NCBI GenBank assembly: GCA_947479935.1
Contig: CANKBG010000026.1
Coordinates: 1-36,187, forward strand
Reading direction: 5' to 3'
Origin: Comamonadaceae bacterium
GTDB lineage: Bacteria > Pseudomonadota > Gammaproteobacteria > Burkholderiales > Burkholderiaceae_C
Length of the DNA stretch: 36,187 bases
The notes beneath the pieces are model-generated. The model had not been told where the DNA came from. It did no database searches and was given only the letters and a program-made list of their open reading frames with translations. Every line of letters starts with the position of its first letter. Positions within the stretch are counted from its first letter, which is position 1. Shown here one piece after another: positions 25,521 to 33,460 of the stretch. The position numbers and the translations under genes are program-made.

Positions 25521-26009
25521 GTGACAGCGCGTGTCGTCGTTCAAACCGAAAATTTCAATGTGGCCGAAGTGTTAGACAGTCTTCGGGAAGGCGACCTGAG
25601 GGTGGGCGCACTGTGCAGTTTTGTGGGCACTGTTCGCGATACCCGAATGCTGTCAGGACTAGCATCTGATGAAGTGGTGTCCATGGAATTGGAGCACTAT
25701 CCTGGCATGACGGAGTCATCCATTGAAGCCATGATTGACGCCGCTCATCAACGCTTTGACTTTTACCAAGCACGCGTTATCCACCGAGTGGGTGTTTTGA
25801 AACCATCAGATCAAATTGTGCTGGTTGCTGTTGCTTCAGCGCACCGAGGTGAAAGTTTCAAGGCTTGCGAATTCCTGATGGACTATCTGAAAACGCAGGC
25901 GCCTTTTTGGAAAAAAGAAGAAACGCCCACAGGTGCCAAGTGGGTTGATGCGAGAGTGAGTGACGACGATGCATTGGCGCGATGGGGCATTCAAGCCCCT
26001 AACGCTTAA
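25521..26009 (+). CDS. moaE: Molybdopterin synthase catalytic subunit MoaE
   Basis: A 162-residue protein forming the catalytic part of molybdopterin synthase, converting cyclic pyranopterin monophosphate into molybdopterin with sulfur from MoaD. Landmarks: GALCSFVGTVRDTR, MELEHYPGM, RVIHRVGVLKPSDQIVLVAV, ASAHRGESFKACEFLMDYLK and the lysine-rich segment FWKKEETPTGAKWVDA that contacts the MoaD tail. The start is GTG 25521, behind a strong GGGAGG. It is the last plus-strand gene of the alaA-to-moaE run and converges on a hypothetical gene 9 bases away, without an evident terminator. Confidence 0.96.
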   Translation: MTARVVVQTENFNVAEVLDSLREGDLRVGALCSFVGTVRDTRMLSGLASDEVVSMELEHYPGMTESSIEAMIDAAHQRFDFYQARVIHRVGVLKPSDQIVLVAVASAHRGESFKACEFLMDYLKTQAPFWKKEETPTGAKWVDARVSDDDALARWGIQAPNA

Positions 26010-26018
26010 AGCCAGCCT

Positions 26019-26570
26019 TCAGTGCCTGTAAGAAGGGCGCTCTGATGGCGAGGATTCGGTCGTGTCGGGGCGTTGCGAAAAATCGGGTTGCTGCCACTGT
26101 GCTTTTTTCAAAGCTTGTTCAATGAGGTGCAACAAGCCGTGCAACAAAGCGGCTTGCAAATTGAACTCGCACGATGCACCACTGGCGTTGTCGCCGCTTT
26201 TGTCTTGGAACAACAAATTCAAACTACCGCTGTTGTGCAAGTTGAGTTGCACGTCGGTGACCAGCATGGGAGTTTCACCCAAAGGCAAGTTGAGGTTGTC
26301 TGAAACAAAGGGGGTTGAAAAATCAGCTTGCGAGAGAAAGTTTTCGCGCTTCAATTCAGCCAGCATTTGCTGAGCAGTGGTGTCGGTGGCCATCACCTGA
26401 GGATCACGCGCTTCCAGTTGAACCACGGAAGCTTGAAGATGGGGCAGTAGACGCAAGGTCATGGCGCGCGTGAGCCACAATCTAAATTCTTGACTGTCTT
26501 GATTGCTGACTCTGAGGGCCAAGCGATCTTGACGTTCGTCATACTGGACCGACATCTGATGTATGTTCAT
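26019..26570 (-). CDS. Conserved hypothetical protein (Comamonadaceae-type), function unknown
   Basis: A 183-residue protein I cannot assign. It begins NIHQMSVQYDERQDRLALRV, a strand-rich opening; the middle carries EFRLWLTRAMTLRLLPHLQ, and the region ~90-155 looks beta-rich (MLVTDVQLNLHNSGSLNLLFQD, then CEFNLQAALLHGLLHLIEQALKK). The tail is hydrophilic and Ser/Pro-rich. There is no signal peptide or membrane helix. Codon use is like that of its neighbours, so it is probably a real gene. ATG 26570 has no good ribosome-binding site; ATG 26555 is an alternative. It is divergent from clpB (101 bases) and convergent with moaE. Confidence 0.72.
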   Translation of the reverse strand: MNIHQMSVQYDERQDRLALRVSNQDSQEFRLWLTRAMTLRLLPHLQASVVQLEARDPQVMATDTTAQQMLAELKRENFLSQADFSTPFVSDNLNLPLGETPMLVTDVQLNLHNSGSLNLLFQDKSGDNASGASCEFNLQAALLHGLLHLIEQALKKAQWQQPDFSQRPDTTESSPSERPSYRH

Positions 26571-26621
26571 TGATCTATTTTAGGGGCAGAGGGCCCCAGA
26601 TGCGTCCAAACAAGCTTCGCA

Positions 26622-26650
26622 CTTGAAAAATAGGGCGATCGGCCCAAAAT
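26622..26650 (+). promoter_or_regulatory. Sigma-32 (heat-shock) type promoter for clpB
   Basis: CTTGAAA (26622-26628), an exact match to the core sigma-32 -35, is followed after 14 bases by CCCAAAAT (26643-26650), similar to the CCCCATNT -10. It ends 21 bases before the clpB ATG. Heat-shock control of clpB is established in other proteobacteria. Confidence 0.72.
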
Positions 26651-26671
26651 AGGTGGGAATAGGAGTTTTAA

Positions 26672-29272
26672 ATGCGAATTGACAAACTAACCACTAAATT
26701 TCAAGAAGCGCTGAGCGATGCGCAAAGCTTGGCTTTGGGCAAAGACAACGCTTACATTGACCCAGCGCACGTGTTGTTGGCCATGTTGCAGCAGCAAGAT
26801 GGCCCCAAGGCCTTGCTGCAAAGGGCGGGCGTCAACGTCAATGCACTGACTCAAACGGCCCAATCAGCGGTCGACAGATTGCCGCAGGTGACGGGACAAG
26901 ATCAGGTGCAAATTGGCCCTGACTTGGTCAAACTGCTTCAAGCGGCAGAAAAAGAGTCAATTAAACGAGGTGACGGTTTTGTTGCCAGCGAACTCTACCT
27001 TTTGGCGCTGGCAGACAGCAAAACAGAACTGGCCCGAACTGCCAAGGAAGCGGGACTCAGCCGTTCAAGTTTAGAAATTGCGGTTGACGCCGTGCGGGGA
27101 GGACAAAACGTGAACAATGCCGATGCAGAGGGACAACGCGAATCTCTCAAAAAATATTGCCTTGATTTAACCGAGCGCGCGCGCATGGGCAAACTGGACC
27201 CCGTCATTGGCCGCGACGATGAAATTCGCAGGGCCATTCAGGTTTTGCAGCGCCGTACCAAAAACAATCCTGTGCTGATTGGTGAACCTGGCGTGGGTAA
27301 AACGGCCATAGTGGAAGGCTTGGCGCAGCGCATTGTGGCGGGTGAGGTACCGGACTCCCTTAAAGGCAAGCGGGTGTTGTCCTTGGACATGGCCTCTTTG
27401 TTGGCCGGCGCAAAGTTTCGCGGAGAGTTTGAAGAGCGTCTCAAATCAGTGTTGAAAGAGTTGTCGCAAGATGAAGGACAAACCATTGTCTTCATTGATG
27501 AACTGCACACCATGGTGGGCGCTGGCAAGGCTGAAGGCGCCATGGATGCGGGCAACATGCTCAAACCTGCTTTGGCTCGCGGCGAACTGCATTGTGTGGG
27601 TGCCACCACGTTGGATGAGTACCGTAAATACATCGAAAAAGATGCTGCGTTAGAACGGCGTTTTCAAAAGATTTTGGTGGGCGAACCCAGTGTGGAAGCC
27701 ACCATTGCCATTCTTCGAGGACTGCAAGAAAAATATGAAATTCACCATGGCGTGGACATTACCGATCCAGCCATTGTGGCGGCTGCCGAACTCAGCCACC
27801 GCTACATCACAGACCGCTTCTTGCCCGACAAAGCCATCGATTTGATTGACGAGGCAGCTTCCAAAATTAAGATTGAAATTGACTCCAAGCCAGAGGTCAT
27901 TGACAAGCTTGACCGTCGTTTAATTCAACTCCAAATTGAGCGTGAAGCGGTGAAGAAAGAAATCGATGAAGCTTCACAAAAACGCTTAGGATTGATTGAA
28001 GAAGAAATCGTCACCTTGAAAAAAGAAGCGGCCGATTTGGAAGAAATTTGGAAGACTGAAAAAGCGCAGGCGCAAGGCAGTCAAAATGTGCGTGAAAAAA
28101 TTGACCAGCTGCGTCAACAAATTGAAGAACTCACCCGCAAGGGCGACTTCAATAAAGTGGCTGAGTTGCAATACGGCAAGTTGCCTGAGCTTGAAAAGCT
28201 TTTGAAAGAAACGCAGGCCAACGAACTCAACCCTGCAGCAGGCGCAGCGCCCCGCTTGTTGCGCACGCAAGTCGGTGCCGAAGAAATTGCCGAAGTGGTC
28301 AGCCGTGCCACTGGCATTCCTGTGTCCAAAATGATGCAGGGCGAACGCGAAAAATTGCTTCAAATGGAAGTCAAACTGCACGAGCGTGTGGTGGGGCAAG
28401 ACGAGGCCATTGCGGCGGTTTCGCACGCCATTCGCCGTTCACGTTCAGGTTTGTCTGACCCCCAAAGGCCCACAGGCTCATTTTTATTCCTGGGCCCCAC
28501 GGGTGTGGGTAAAACAGAGCTGTGCAAAGCCTTGGCAGGTTTCTTGTTCGACAGTGAAGACCACCTCATTCGGATGGACATGAGTGAGTTCATGGAAAAG
28601 CATTCTGTGGCCAGGCTCATCGGTGCACCGCCCGGCTATGTCGGCTACGAGGAGGGCGGCTACTTAACCGAAGCGGTGCGCCGTAAACCCTATTCGGTTT
28701 TACTGCTGGACGAAGTTGAAAAAGCCCATCCCGATGTGTTCAATGTGCTGTTGCAAGTGCTTGACGATGGTCGCCTGACCGACGGCCAAGGCCGCACGGT
28801 TGATTTTAAAAACACGGTCATTGTGATGACCTCCAACATTGGCTCGCACCTGATTCAAGCCATGGTGGGCGCGCCCAATGAAGACGTCAAAGAAGCGGTG
28901 TGGGGCGAACTTAAGAATCATTTCCGACCAGAGTTTTTAAACCGCATTGACGAAACGGTGGTGTTCCACAGTTTGGATGCCAAACACATCGAGTCGATTG
29001 CCAGAATTCAATTGCAAATTTTGCAAGCTCGTTTGGCCAAGATGGATTTGAATCTCGAGGTCTCAACGGCGGCGCTGGCCGAGCTGGCCAAGGTCGGCTT
29101 CGATCCTGTCTTTGGGGCGCGCCCATTGAAACGAGCCGTCCAACAAAGGATTGAAAATCCGCTGTCTAAATTGTTACTCGAAGGCAAGTTTCTTCCTAAG
29201 TCCACCATTCCCGTGGATGTGGACCCTATGAATGATCCTGGGGTGTTTAAATTTGACAGGGTTGTGAGTTAA
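26672..29272 (+). CDS. clpB: ATP-dependent chaperone ClpB
   Basis: An 866-residue hexameric AAA+ disaggregase working with DnaK to rescue aggregated proteins after heat stress. The N-terminal domain begins [23 protein letters not shown]1 has Walker A GEPGVGKT (204-211) and Walker [14 protein letters not shown]. The coiled-coil middle domain spans about 400-530, rich in Lys/Glu. NBD2 has Walker A GPTGVGKT (608-615), [15 protein letters not shown], and the C-terminal [19 protein letters not shown] 26672 follows AGGAG at good spacing. An internal start giving the shorter ClpB95 form, known in E. coli, was not evaluated. A sigma-32-like promoter lies directly upstream. The next gene begins 80 bases downstream. 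Confidence 0.98.
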   Translation: MRIDKLTTKFQEALSDAQSLALGKDNAYIDPAHVLLAMLQQQDGPKALLQRAGVNVNALTQTAQSAVDRLPQVTGQDQVQIGPDLVKLLQAAEKESIKRGDGFVASELYLLALADSKTELARTAKEAGLSRSSLEIAVDAVRGGQNVNNADAEGQRESLKKYCLDLTERARMGKLDPVIGRDDEIRRAIQVLQRRTKNNPVLIGEPGVGKTAIVEGLAQRIVAGEVPDSLKGKRVLSLDMASLLAGAKFRGEFEERLKSVLKELSQDEGQTIVFIDELHTMVGAGKAEGAMDAGNMLKPALARGELHCVGATTLDEYRKYIEKDAALERRFQKILVGEPSVEATIAILRGLQEKYEIHHGVDITDPAIVAAAELSHRYITDRFLPDKAIDLIDEAASKIKIEIDSKPEVIDKLDRRLIQLQIEREAVKKEIDEASQKRLGLIEEEIVTLKKEAADLEEIWKTEKAQAQGSQNVREKIDQLRQQIEELTRKGDFNKVAELQYGKLPELEKLLKETQANELNPAAGAAPRLLRTQVGAEEIAEVVSRATGIPVSKMMQGEREKLLQMEVKLHERVVGQDEAIAAVSHAIRRSRSGLSDPQRPTGSFLFLGPTGVGKTELCKALAGFLFDSEDHLIRMDMSEFMEKHSVARLIGAPPGYVGYEEGGYLTEAVRRKPYSVLLLDEVEKAHPDVFNVLLQVLDDGRLTDGQGRTVDFKNTVIVMTSNIGSHLIQAMVGAPNEDVKEAVWGELKNHFRPEFLNRIDETVVFHSLDAKHIESIARIQLQILQARLAKMDLNLEVSTAALAELAKVGFDPVFGARPLKRAVQQRIENPLSKLLLEGKFLPKSTIPVDVDPMNDPGVFKFDRVVS

Positions 29273-29326
29273 AGATGAATGAAAGAAAGCGGCTGAAACG
29301 CCTCTTCTGACCACTTTGAAAGTATC

Positions 29327-29354
29327 ATGCGGCCTTCACTAAGCGAGGCCGTAT
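29327..29354 (+). promoter_or_regulatory. Hairpin covering the ribosome-binding site and start codon of the ThDP enzyme gene
   Basis: ATGCGGCCT (29327-29335) can pair with AGGCCGTAT (29346-29354): nine pairs with one G-U, around a 10-base loop. The 3' arm includes part of the GAGG ribosome-binding site and the first two bases of the ATG at 29353. It could act as a translational switch in RNA or as a DNA operator. No T-tract follows, so it is not a terminator. Confidence 0.5.
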
Positions 29355-31104
29355 GAGCGATCAAATCGTCAAACCTAAAGACTCAGGCACAACTTCCCAA
29401 ATGGGAGGGCACCTTTTGGTGGAGTGCTTGGTGGCACAAGGCGTGACCCACGCCTTCGGCGTGCCAGGCGAAAGCTACTTGGCCGTTCTAGACGGGTTTC
29501 ACAAGTACCAAGATCAAATCAAGTTTGTCATTTGCCGACAAGAGGGCGGTGCGGCTTACATGGCCGATGCGCAGGGGCGTTTAACAGGCCGTCCAGGCGT
29601 TTGTTTTGTCACCCGAGGGCCAGGCGCTACCAACGCTTCCATCGGCGTTCACACGGCGTTTCAAGACTCTACCCCCATGGTTTTGTTTGTGGGCGATGTG
29701 GCCTCCGACACCCGAGACCGTGAAGCTTTCCAAGAAGTCGACTTCTGCGCCTTCTTCGGTCCCAGCACCAAGGGCATGGCCAAACGCGTCGAACGAATTG
29801 ACGATGTCAAGCGCATTCCAGAATATGTGGCACGGGCCTTTGCCACTGCCATGAATGGCCGACCCGGCCCTGTGGTGCTGGTGTTGCCAGAAGACATGCT
29901 GACCCACGAGGTGACCGCTCAGCCCTTGCCTAAGCTCGAAACTGTAGCGGCTTGGAGCGATCCTGGCAGCTTGCGCCAATTGCGCGAGATGCTTCTGAAT
30001 GCCAAAAAGCCTTTTGTGATTGCAGGCGGCGGCGGTTGGACGCCGCAAGCGGCCCAAGCGCTGCAAAGGTTTGCTGAAAATTGGCAATTGCCCGTGGGCA
30101 ATGCTTTCCGCTTTCAAGACACCTTTGACAACTTTCACCCGCTGTATGCGGGCGATGTCGGGATTGGTATCAATCCCAAGTTGGCTCAACGCATCAAAGA
30201 CAGCGATTTGATTTTGGCCATCGGCCCACGCTTAGGTGAGATGACCACCAGTGGCTACACCTTGCTGCAAGTGCCAAAGCCCCTCCAAAAGTTGGTGCAC
30301 ATCCATGCCAGCGCCGAGGAGCTCAACCGCGTCTACCACGCCGATTTGGCCATTTGTGCCACCATGAATGCAGCGGCGCGCAGCCTTGAAGTTTTAACAG
30401 CGCCGCCCACCGTGCCTTGGTCTGATTGGGCCGCACAAGCCCATACCGATTACATTGCCAATACCCAGCCTCAAGCGCTGGCTGGATTGCCTGCAGACAC
30501 AGAGAAGGGCTTGGTCAACATGCCTGAAGTGGTGGCGGCCTTGCAGCGTCATTTGCCCGCAGATGCCGTGCTCACCAACGGTGCGGGCAACTTTGCCAGC
30601 TGGGTGCACCGTTATTACAAGCACCACGGTCTGTGCAAAGGTTTCAAAACACAGCTGGCGCCCACCGTGGGGGCCATGGGTTATGGCGTACCCGCAGGCA
30701 TTGCTGCTGCCATTTTGACGGGGCGTGTGGTGTTTACCATCGCCGGTGATGGCGACTTTTTGATGAATGGTCAGGAGCTGGCCACCGCAACGCAGCATGG
30801 CGCCAAATCGATTGTGGTGCTTTTGAACAATGGCATGTACGGCACCATTCGAATGCATCAGGAGCGCGATTTTCCGACTCACAACATGGGGTCAAATTTG
30901 AGTAACCCGAACTTTGCAAACTTAGCCAAGGCGTATGGCTATGAAGGACTGCGTATCACGAAGACAGAGGAGTTTGAGCCGGCCTTGATGGCTGCGTTGA
31001 AACGAGAGCAGGGCACGTTGATTGAAATCATGTTGGACCCCGAAGTCATCACCACACGAGGCACCTTGTCAGCCATTACTCAAAATGCGTTGAAGTCAAA
31101 ATAA
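29353..31104 (+). CDS. Thiamine diphosphate-dependent acetolactate synthase-like enzyme
   Basis: A 583-residue protein of the AHAS/pyruvate oxidase superfamily. The PYR domain (~15-185) has THAFGVPGESYLAVLDGF and ICRQEGGAAYMADAQGR, with the activating glutamate, and TRGPGATNASIGVHTAFQDS. The central domain (~205-340) follows, then the PP domain with GAMGYGVPAGIAAA and the ThDP/magnesium motif starting GDGDFLMNGQEL (465 on) to LLNNGMYGTI. Exact substrate is not evident: it is not the biosynthetic IlvB by context (no small subunit next to it), and glyoxylate carboligase, sulfoacetaldehyde acetyltransferase or benzoylformate-type activities are possible. ATG 29353 sits within a hairpin. It follows clpB and ends at a bidirectional terminator. 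Confidence 0.88.
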   Translation: MSDQIVKPKDSGTTSQMGGHLLVECLVAQGVTHAFGVPGESYLAVLDGFHKYQDQIKFVICRQEGGAAYMADAQGRLTGRPGVCFVTRGPGATNASIGVHTAFQDSTPMVLFVGDVASDTRDREAFQEVDFCAFFGPSTKGMAKRVERIDDVKRIPEYVARAFATAMNGRPGPVVLVLPEDMLTHEVTAQPLPKLETVAAWSDPGSLRQLREMLLNAKKPFVIAGGGGWTPQAAQALQRFAENWQLPVGNAFRFQDTFDNFHPLYAGDVGIGINPKLAQRIKDSDLILAIGPRLGEMTTSGYTLLQVPKPLQKLVHIHASAEELNRVYHADLAICATMNAAARSLEVLTAPPTVPWSDWAAQAHTDYIANTQPQALAGLPADTEKGLVNMPEVVAALQRHLPADAVLTNGAGNFASWVHRYYKHHGLCKGFKTQLAPTVGAMGYGVPAGIAAAILTGRVVFTIAGDGDFLMNGQELATATQHGAKSIVVLLNNGMYGTIRMHQERDFPTHNMGSNLSNPNFANLAKAYGYEGLRITKTEEFEPALMAALKREQGTLIEIMLDPEVITTRGTLSAITQNALKSK

Positions 31105-31126
31105 AAATCGAAGACCAAGCAGGGTG

Positions 31127-31157
31127 AAAAAAAAGCCGGGGTGACCCGGCTTTTTTT
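31127..31157. terminator. Bidirectional Rho-independent terminator
   Basis: GCCGGG (31135-31140) and CCCGGC (31145-31150) close a GTGA (GNRA-type) loop. Eight A residues precede and seven T residues follow, so it works on both strands. It serves the ThDP enzyme gene (plus) and the SWIB gene (minus), which converge here. Confidence 0.93.
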
Positions 31158-31174
31158 ATTCGAAAAACACTGAA

Positions 31175-31606
31175 TTACTTCAAGTGCTTGCCGATCAGGC
31201 CGGCCATCTCAAACATGCTGACTTGAGCTTTGCCGAAAACTGCTTTGAGTTTGTCATCAGCGTTGATGTTGCGCTTGTTGACTTTGTCTTGCAGGTTGTG
31301 CTTCTTGATGTAGACCCACAGCTTGCTCACGACTTCCGTACGTGGCAGCGGGGCTGCACCCACCACAGCGGCCAAAGCGGCGCTAGGTGTCAAGGCCTTC
31401 ATGAAAGCAGCATTTGGCGTGCGCTTCTTAGCAGGCGCTTTTTTAGCCGCTGGCTTTTTAGCTGGAGCAGCTTTTTTGGCTACTGGCTTTTTAGCTGGAG
31501 CAGCTTTTTTCGCGGGAGCAGCTTTTTTAGCTGCGGGTTTTTTGGCGGGTGCTGCCTTCTTTGCAGGAGCAGCTTTTTTTGCCGGGGACTTTTTTGCAGT
31601 TGCCAT
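31175..31606 (-). CDS. SWIB/MDM2 domain protein with histone H1-like Lys/Ala/Pro N-terminal tail
   Basis: A 143-residue highly basic protein. Residues 1-~62 are repeats of the type KKAAPAKKPAAKKAAPAKK, resembling the C-terminal tails of eukaryotic histone H1 and bacterial AlgP/HctB-like proteins that bind and compact DNA. Residues ~68-143 form a SWIB domain: ALTPSAALAAVVGAAPLPR, EVVSKLWVYIKKHNLQD, NKRNINADDKLKAVFGK and FEMAGLIGKHLK. SWIB domains occur in eukaryotic SWI/SNF subunits, Chlamydia proteins and many Burkholderiales. A nucleoid-associated role is inference. ATG 31606 follows AAGGAA at good spacing. The repeat tract could vary in length between strains. It is divergent from aceA, with a predicted promoter and a perfect hairpin upstream, and ends at a bidirectional terminator. 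Confidence 0.92.
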   Translation of the reverse strand: MATAKKSPAKKAAPAKKAAPAKKPAAKKAAPAKKAAPAKKPVAKKAAPAKKPAAKKAPAKKRTPNAAFMKALTPSAALAAVVGAAPLPRTEVVSKLWVYIKKHNLQDKVNKRNINADDKLKAVFGKAQVSMFEMAGLIGKHLK

Positions 31607-31635
31607 TTTTAAATTCCTTTTGTCGGAAGTTGGTT

Positions 31636-31665
31636 CACAGCCGGAAACGTATTTATCCGGCTGTG
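31636..31665 (-). promoter_or_regulatory. Perfect 10-bp hairpin at the predicted 5' end of the SWIB mRNA
   Basis: CACAGCCGGA (31636-31645) and TCCGGCTGTG (31656-31665) are exact reverse complements around a 10-base AT-rich loop. On the minus strand it lies 30 bases upstream of the SWIB start and begins within a few bases of the predicted transcription start, so it may be a 5' mRNA stabiliser. It could instead be an operator for a dimeric regulator. Confidence 0.7.
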
Positions 31666-31668
31666 GGG

Positions 31669-31697
31669 ATGCTAAAGGAGAAAAGTGCTGTTTCCAA
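31669..31697 (-). promoter_or_regulatory. Candidate sigma-70 promoter for the SWIB gene
   Basis: On the minus strand TTGGAA (complement of 31692-31697) and TAGCAT (complement of 31669-31674) are separated by exactly 17 bases; each matches four of six consensus positions. The predicted start point is near 31662, about 55 bases upstream of the ATG. Confidence 0.55.
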
Positions 31698-31822
31698 GGG
31701 GAAATGAAGTTTTTTTACCCTTGTTGTTGTAGATATCCCTCTCGAGAAAGATTCCGATTTGACACAGGTGTGTTCTTGTTGTGGTGAATCATTGGCTTGG
31801 GTGACTTGAAATTCAGAAATTT

Positions 31823-31880
31823 AATTTCTTAATATGAAATATTGTCATGTTGCATTGCACAAAAATTTCTCAATATGAGA
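31823..31880 (+). repeat. Direct repeat pair A upstream of aceA (17 bp, 41 bp apart)
   Basis: AATTTCTTAATATGAAA (31823-31839) and AATTTCTCAATATGAGA (31864-31880) match at 15 of 17 positions. The start-to-start distance is 41 bases, about four helical turns. The second copy contains inverted arms TCTCA/TGAGA around ATA, so each may be a site for a dimeric protein. Confidence 0.6.
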
Positions 31881-31943
31881 GATGAATTTTTGTAATGAGA
31901 AATTTATCTTATAACTTGTTGTTTTTAAATATAAAAATATTTA

Positions 31944-31989
31944 TCTTATATAAGACATAAGATTTTTTATAAGTCTTATACAAGACATA
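31944..31989 (+). repeat. Direct repeat pair B upstream of aceA (16 bp, 30 bp apart)
   Basis: TCTTATATAAGACATA (31944-31959) and TCTTATACAAGACATA (31974-31989) match at 15 of 16 positions, with start-to-start spacing of 30 bases, close to three helical turns. The first contains the perfect 12-bp palindrome TCTTATATAAGA. A partial third copy (TCTTATAACTTG) lies at 31907-31918. The second copy ends 72 bases before the aceA start, in the expected promoter zone. Confidence 0.7.
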
Positions 31990-32061
31990 GAATTTTAACC
32001 AGTGCCAAAGAGTTCACTGAACGAATTGGCCACTACATCAACCACACCTAAGGAAATCGTC

Positions 32062-33381
32062 ATGCCACAAGATCTCGTTGAACAACTGAGCCGTGAACAA
32101 CAAATCGCTGCGTTGGAAAAAGATTGGGCCACCAACCCCCGCTGGAAGGGCATCAAACGCGGTTATTCAGCCGCTGATGTCGTGCGTTTGCGCGGCTCTT
32201 TCCCTATTGAGCACACCTTGGCGCGCCGCGGTGCTGAGAAGTTGTGGGACTTGGTCCACAACGAACCCTACGTGAATTGCTTGGGTGCACTCACGGGTGG
32301 GCAAGCCATGCAACAAGTGAAGGCGGGTATCAAGGCCATTTATTTGTCGGGCTGGCAGGTTGCTGCAGACAACAACTCTTATGCGTCCATGTACCCCGAT
32401 CAATCTTTGTATCCCGTGGACTCCGTGCCCAAGGTGGTTGAGCGCATCAACAACAGCTTTCGTCGCGCTGATGAAATTCAATGGTCTAAAGGCACCAACC
32501 CAGGCGACAAAGATTACACAGATTATTTTGCACCCATTGTGGCCGATGCTGAAGCGGGTTTCGGTGGTGTTTTGAATGCTTTCGAATTGATGAAGGCCAT
32601 GATTGCGGCAGGTGCTGGTGGCGTTCACTTTGAAGATCAATTGGCTTCTGTGAAGAAGTGCGGTCACATGGGTGGCAAAGTGTTGGTGCCCACCATCGAG
32701 GCTTGCCAGAAATTGATTGCAGCCCGCATGGCGGCTGACGTTTGTGGCGTTCCTACTTTGGTCATTGCGCGAACAGATGCAGAAGCTGCCGACTTGCTCA
32801 CCAGCGACTACGATGAAAACGACAAGCCATTCCTGACGGGCGAGCGCACGGCAGAAGGTTTCTACAAAACCAAGAAGGGCATGGCGCAAGCCATTAGCCG
32901 CGCAGTTGCTTATGCGGATTACGCCGACCTGGTGTGGTGTGAAACGGGTACACCCGATTTGGAATTTGCACGCAAGTTTGCAGAAGCTGTTCACAAGAAG
33001 CACCCTGGCAAATTGTTGGCCTACAACTGCTCGCCTTCTTTCAACTGGAAGAAAAACTTGGACGATGCCACCATCGCTAGATTTCAAAAAGAACTCGGCG
33101 CCATGGGTTACAAGTACCAGTTCATCACATTGGCTGGCATTCACTCTATGTGGTACAACATGTTTGACTTGGCGCAAGCTTATGTTCAACGCGGCATGTC
33201 GGCCTACGTTGAAAAGGTGCAAGAGCCCGAATTTGCAGCACGCGATCGCGGCTACTCCTTCGTATCGCACCAGCAAGAAGTGGGTACCGGTTACTTCGAC
33301 GAGTTGACCACCGTGATCCAAGGCGGCCGCTCTAGCGTGACGGCTTTAACTGGTTCGACTGAAGAAGAACAGTTCCACTGA
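32062..33381 (+). CDS. aceA: Isocitrate lyase
   Basis: A 439-residue TIM-barrel enzyme cleaving isocitrate to succinate and glyoxylate, the first step of the glyoxylate bypass used on acetate and fatty acids. Landmarks: [67 protein letters not shown], and the signature [16 protein letters not shown] with C200 as catalytic cysteine; [25 protein letters not shown] and [15 protein letters not shown] follow. I set the start at ATG 32062, behind AAGGA; a GTG at 32002 in frame would add 20 residues unlike the family. Malate synthase is not in the window. The AT-rich repeat region upstream suggests tight regulation, probably by carbon source. Confidence 0.98.
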   Translation: MPQDLVEQLSREQQIAALEKDWATNPRWKGIKRGYSAADVVRLRGSFPIEHTLARRGAEKLWDLVHNEPYVNCLGALTGGQAMQQVKAGIKAIYLSGWQVAADNNSYASMYPDQSLYPVDSVPKVVERINNSFRRADEIQWSKGTNPGDKDYTDYFAPIVADAEAGFGGVLNAFELMKAMIAAGAGGVHFEDQLASVKKCGHMGGKVLVPTIEACQKLIAARMAADVCGVPTLVIARTDAEAADLLTSDYDENDKPFLTGERTAEGFYKTKKGMAQAISRAVAYADYADLVWCETGTPDLEFARKFAEAVHKKHPGKLLAYNCSPSFNWKKNLDDATIARFQKELGAMGYKYQFITLAGIHSMWYNMFDLAQAYVQRGMSAYVEKVQEPEFAARDRGYSFVSHQQEVGTGYFDELTTVIQGGRSSVTALTGSTEEEQFH

Positions 33382-33412
33382 TTGCAAAAACACCTCAGGC
33401 ACAGCGTAAAAT
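33382..33412 (+). promoter_or_regulatory. Candidate thrS promoter
   Basis: TTGCAA (33382-33387) and TAAAAT (33407-33412) are separated by 19 bases, which is longer than ideal. The -10 matches five of six positions. It starts one base after the aceA stop. If used, the thrS leader would be about 80 bases and would include the two hairpins at 33429-33487. Confidence 0.4.
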
Positions 33413-33428
33413 CTGGCCTGAGCGTTTG

Positions 33429-33453
33429 AAAACGCGGCCAATGCCGCGTTTTT
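33429..33453 (+). terminator. Rho-independent terminator after aceA
   Basis: AAAACGCGGC (33429-33438) and GCCGCGTTTT (33443-33452) form a perfect 10-bp stem with a CAAT loop and end in five T residues. It begins 48 bases past the aceA stop. Confidence 0.88.
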
Positions 33454-33460
33454 CATTTCT

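Larger units (their letters stand above)
31607..32061. other. 455-bp intergenic region between the divergent SWIB gene and aceA; AT-rich core
   Basis: This is the only gap over 300 bases. From the left it holds the SWIB ribosome-binding site, the perfect 10-bp hairpin, the SWIB promoter, a TTGACA hexamer at 31759-31764 without a convincing -10, and then a strongly AT-rich stretch. By my count about 35 of 180 bases at 31801-31980 are G or C (~19%), far below the surrounding genes. Two pairs of near-identical repeats lie in that stretch. The last ~60 bases include an in-frame GTG (32002) rejected as the aceA start and the aceA ribosome-binding site. I see no coding sequence or structural RNA in it. 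Confidence 0.85.

Noticed and set aside
31420..31600. Tandem-looking DNA repeats as a possible CRISPR or satellite
   Set aside because: They code in frame for the Lys/Ala/Pro tail of the SWIB protein, are imperfect, and have no unique spacers.
31759..31787. Perfect TTGACA as an aceA or other promoter
   Set aside because: No -10 at 16-18 bases; the nearest candidate (GTGAAT) is 19 or more bases away and poor.
32002..32061. GTG start extending aceA by 20 residues
   Set aside because: The ATG at 32062 has AAGGA at good spacing and gives the expected [14 protein letters not shown] start; the extension reads out of the AT-rich control region.
32167..33321. A 384-codon open frame on the minus strand inside aceA
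   Set aside because: aceA is certain in sense. The antisense product shows no domain, is Cys/His/Arg-rich in a way expected from reverse reading of Leu/Gln-rich codons, and has no ribosome-binding site.
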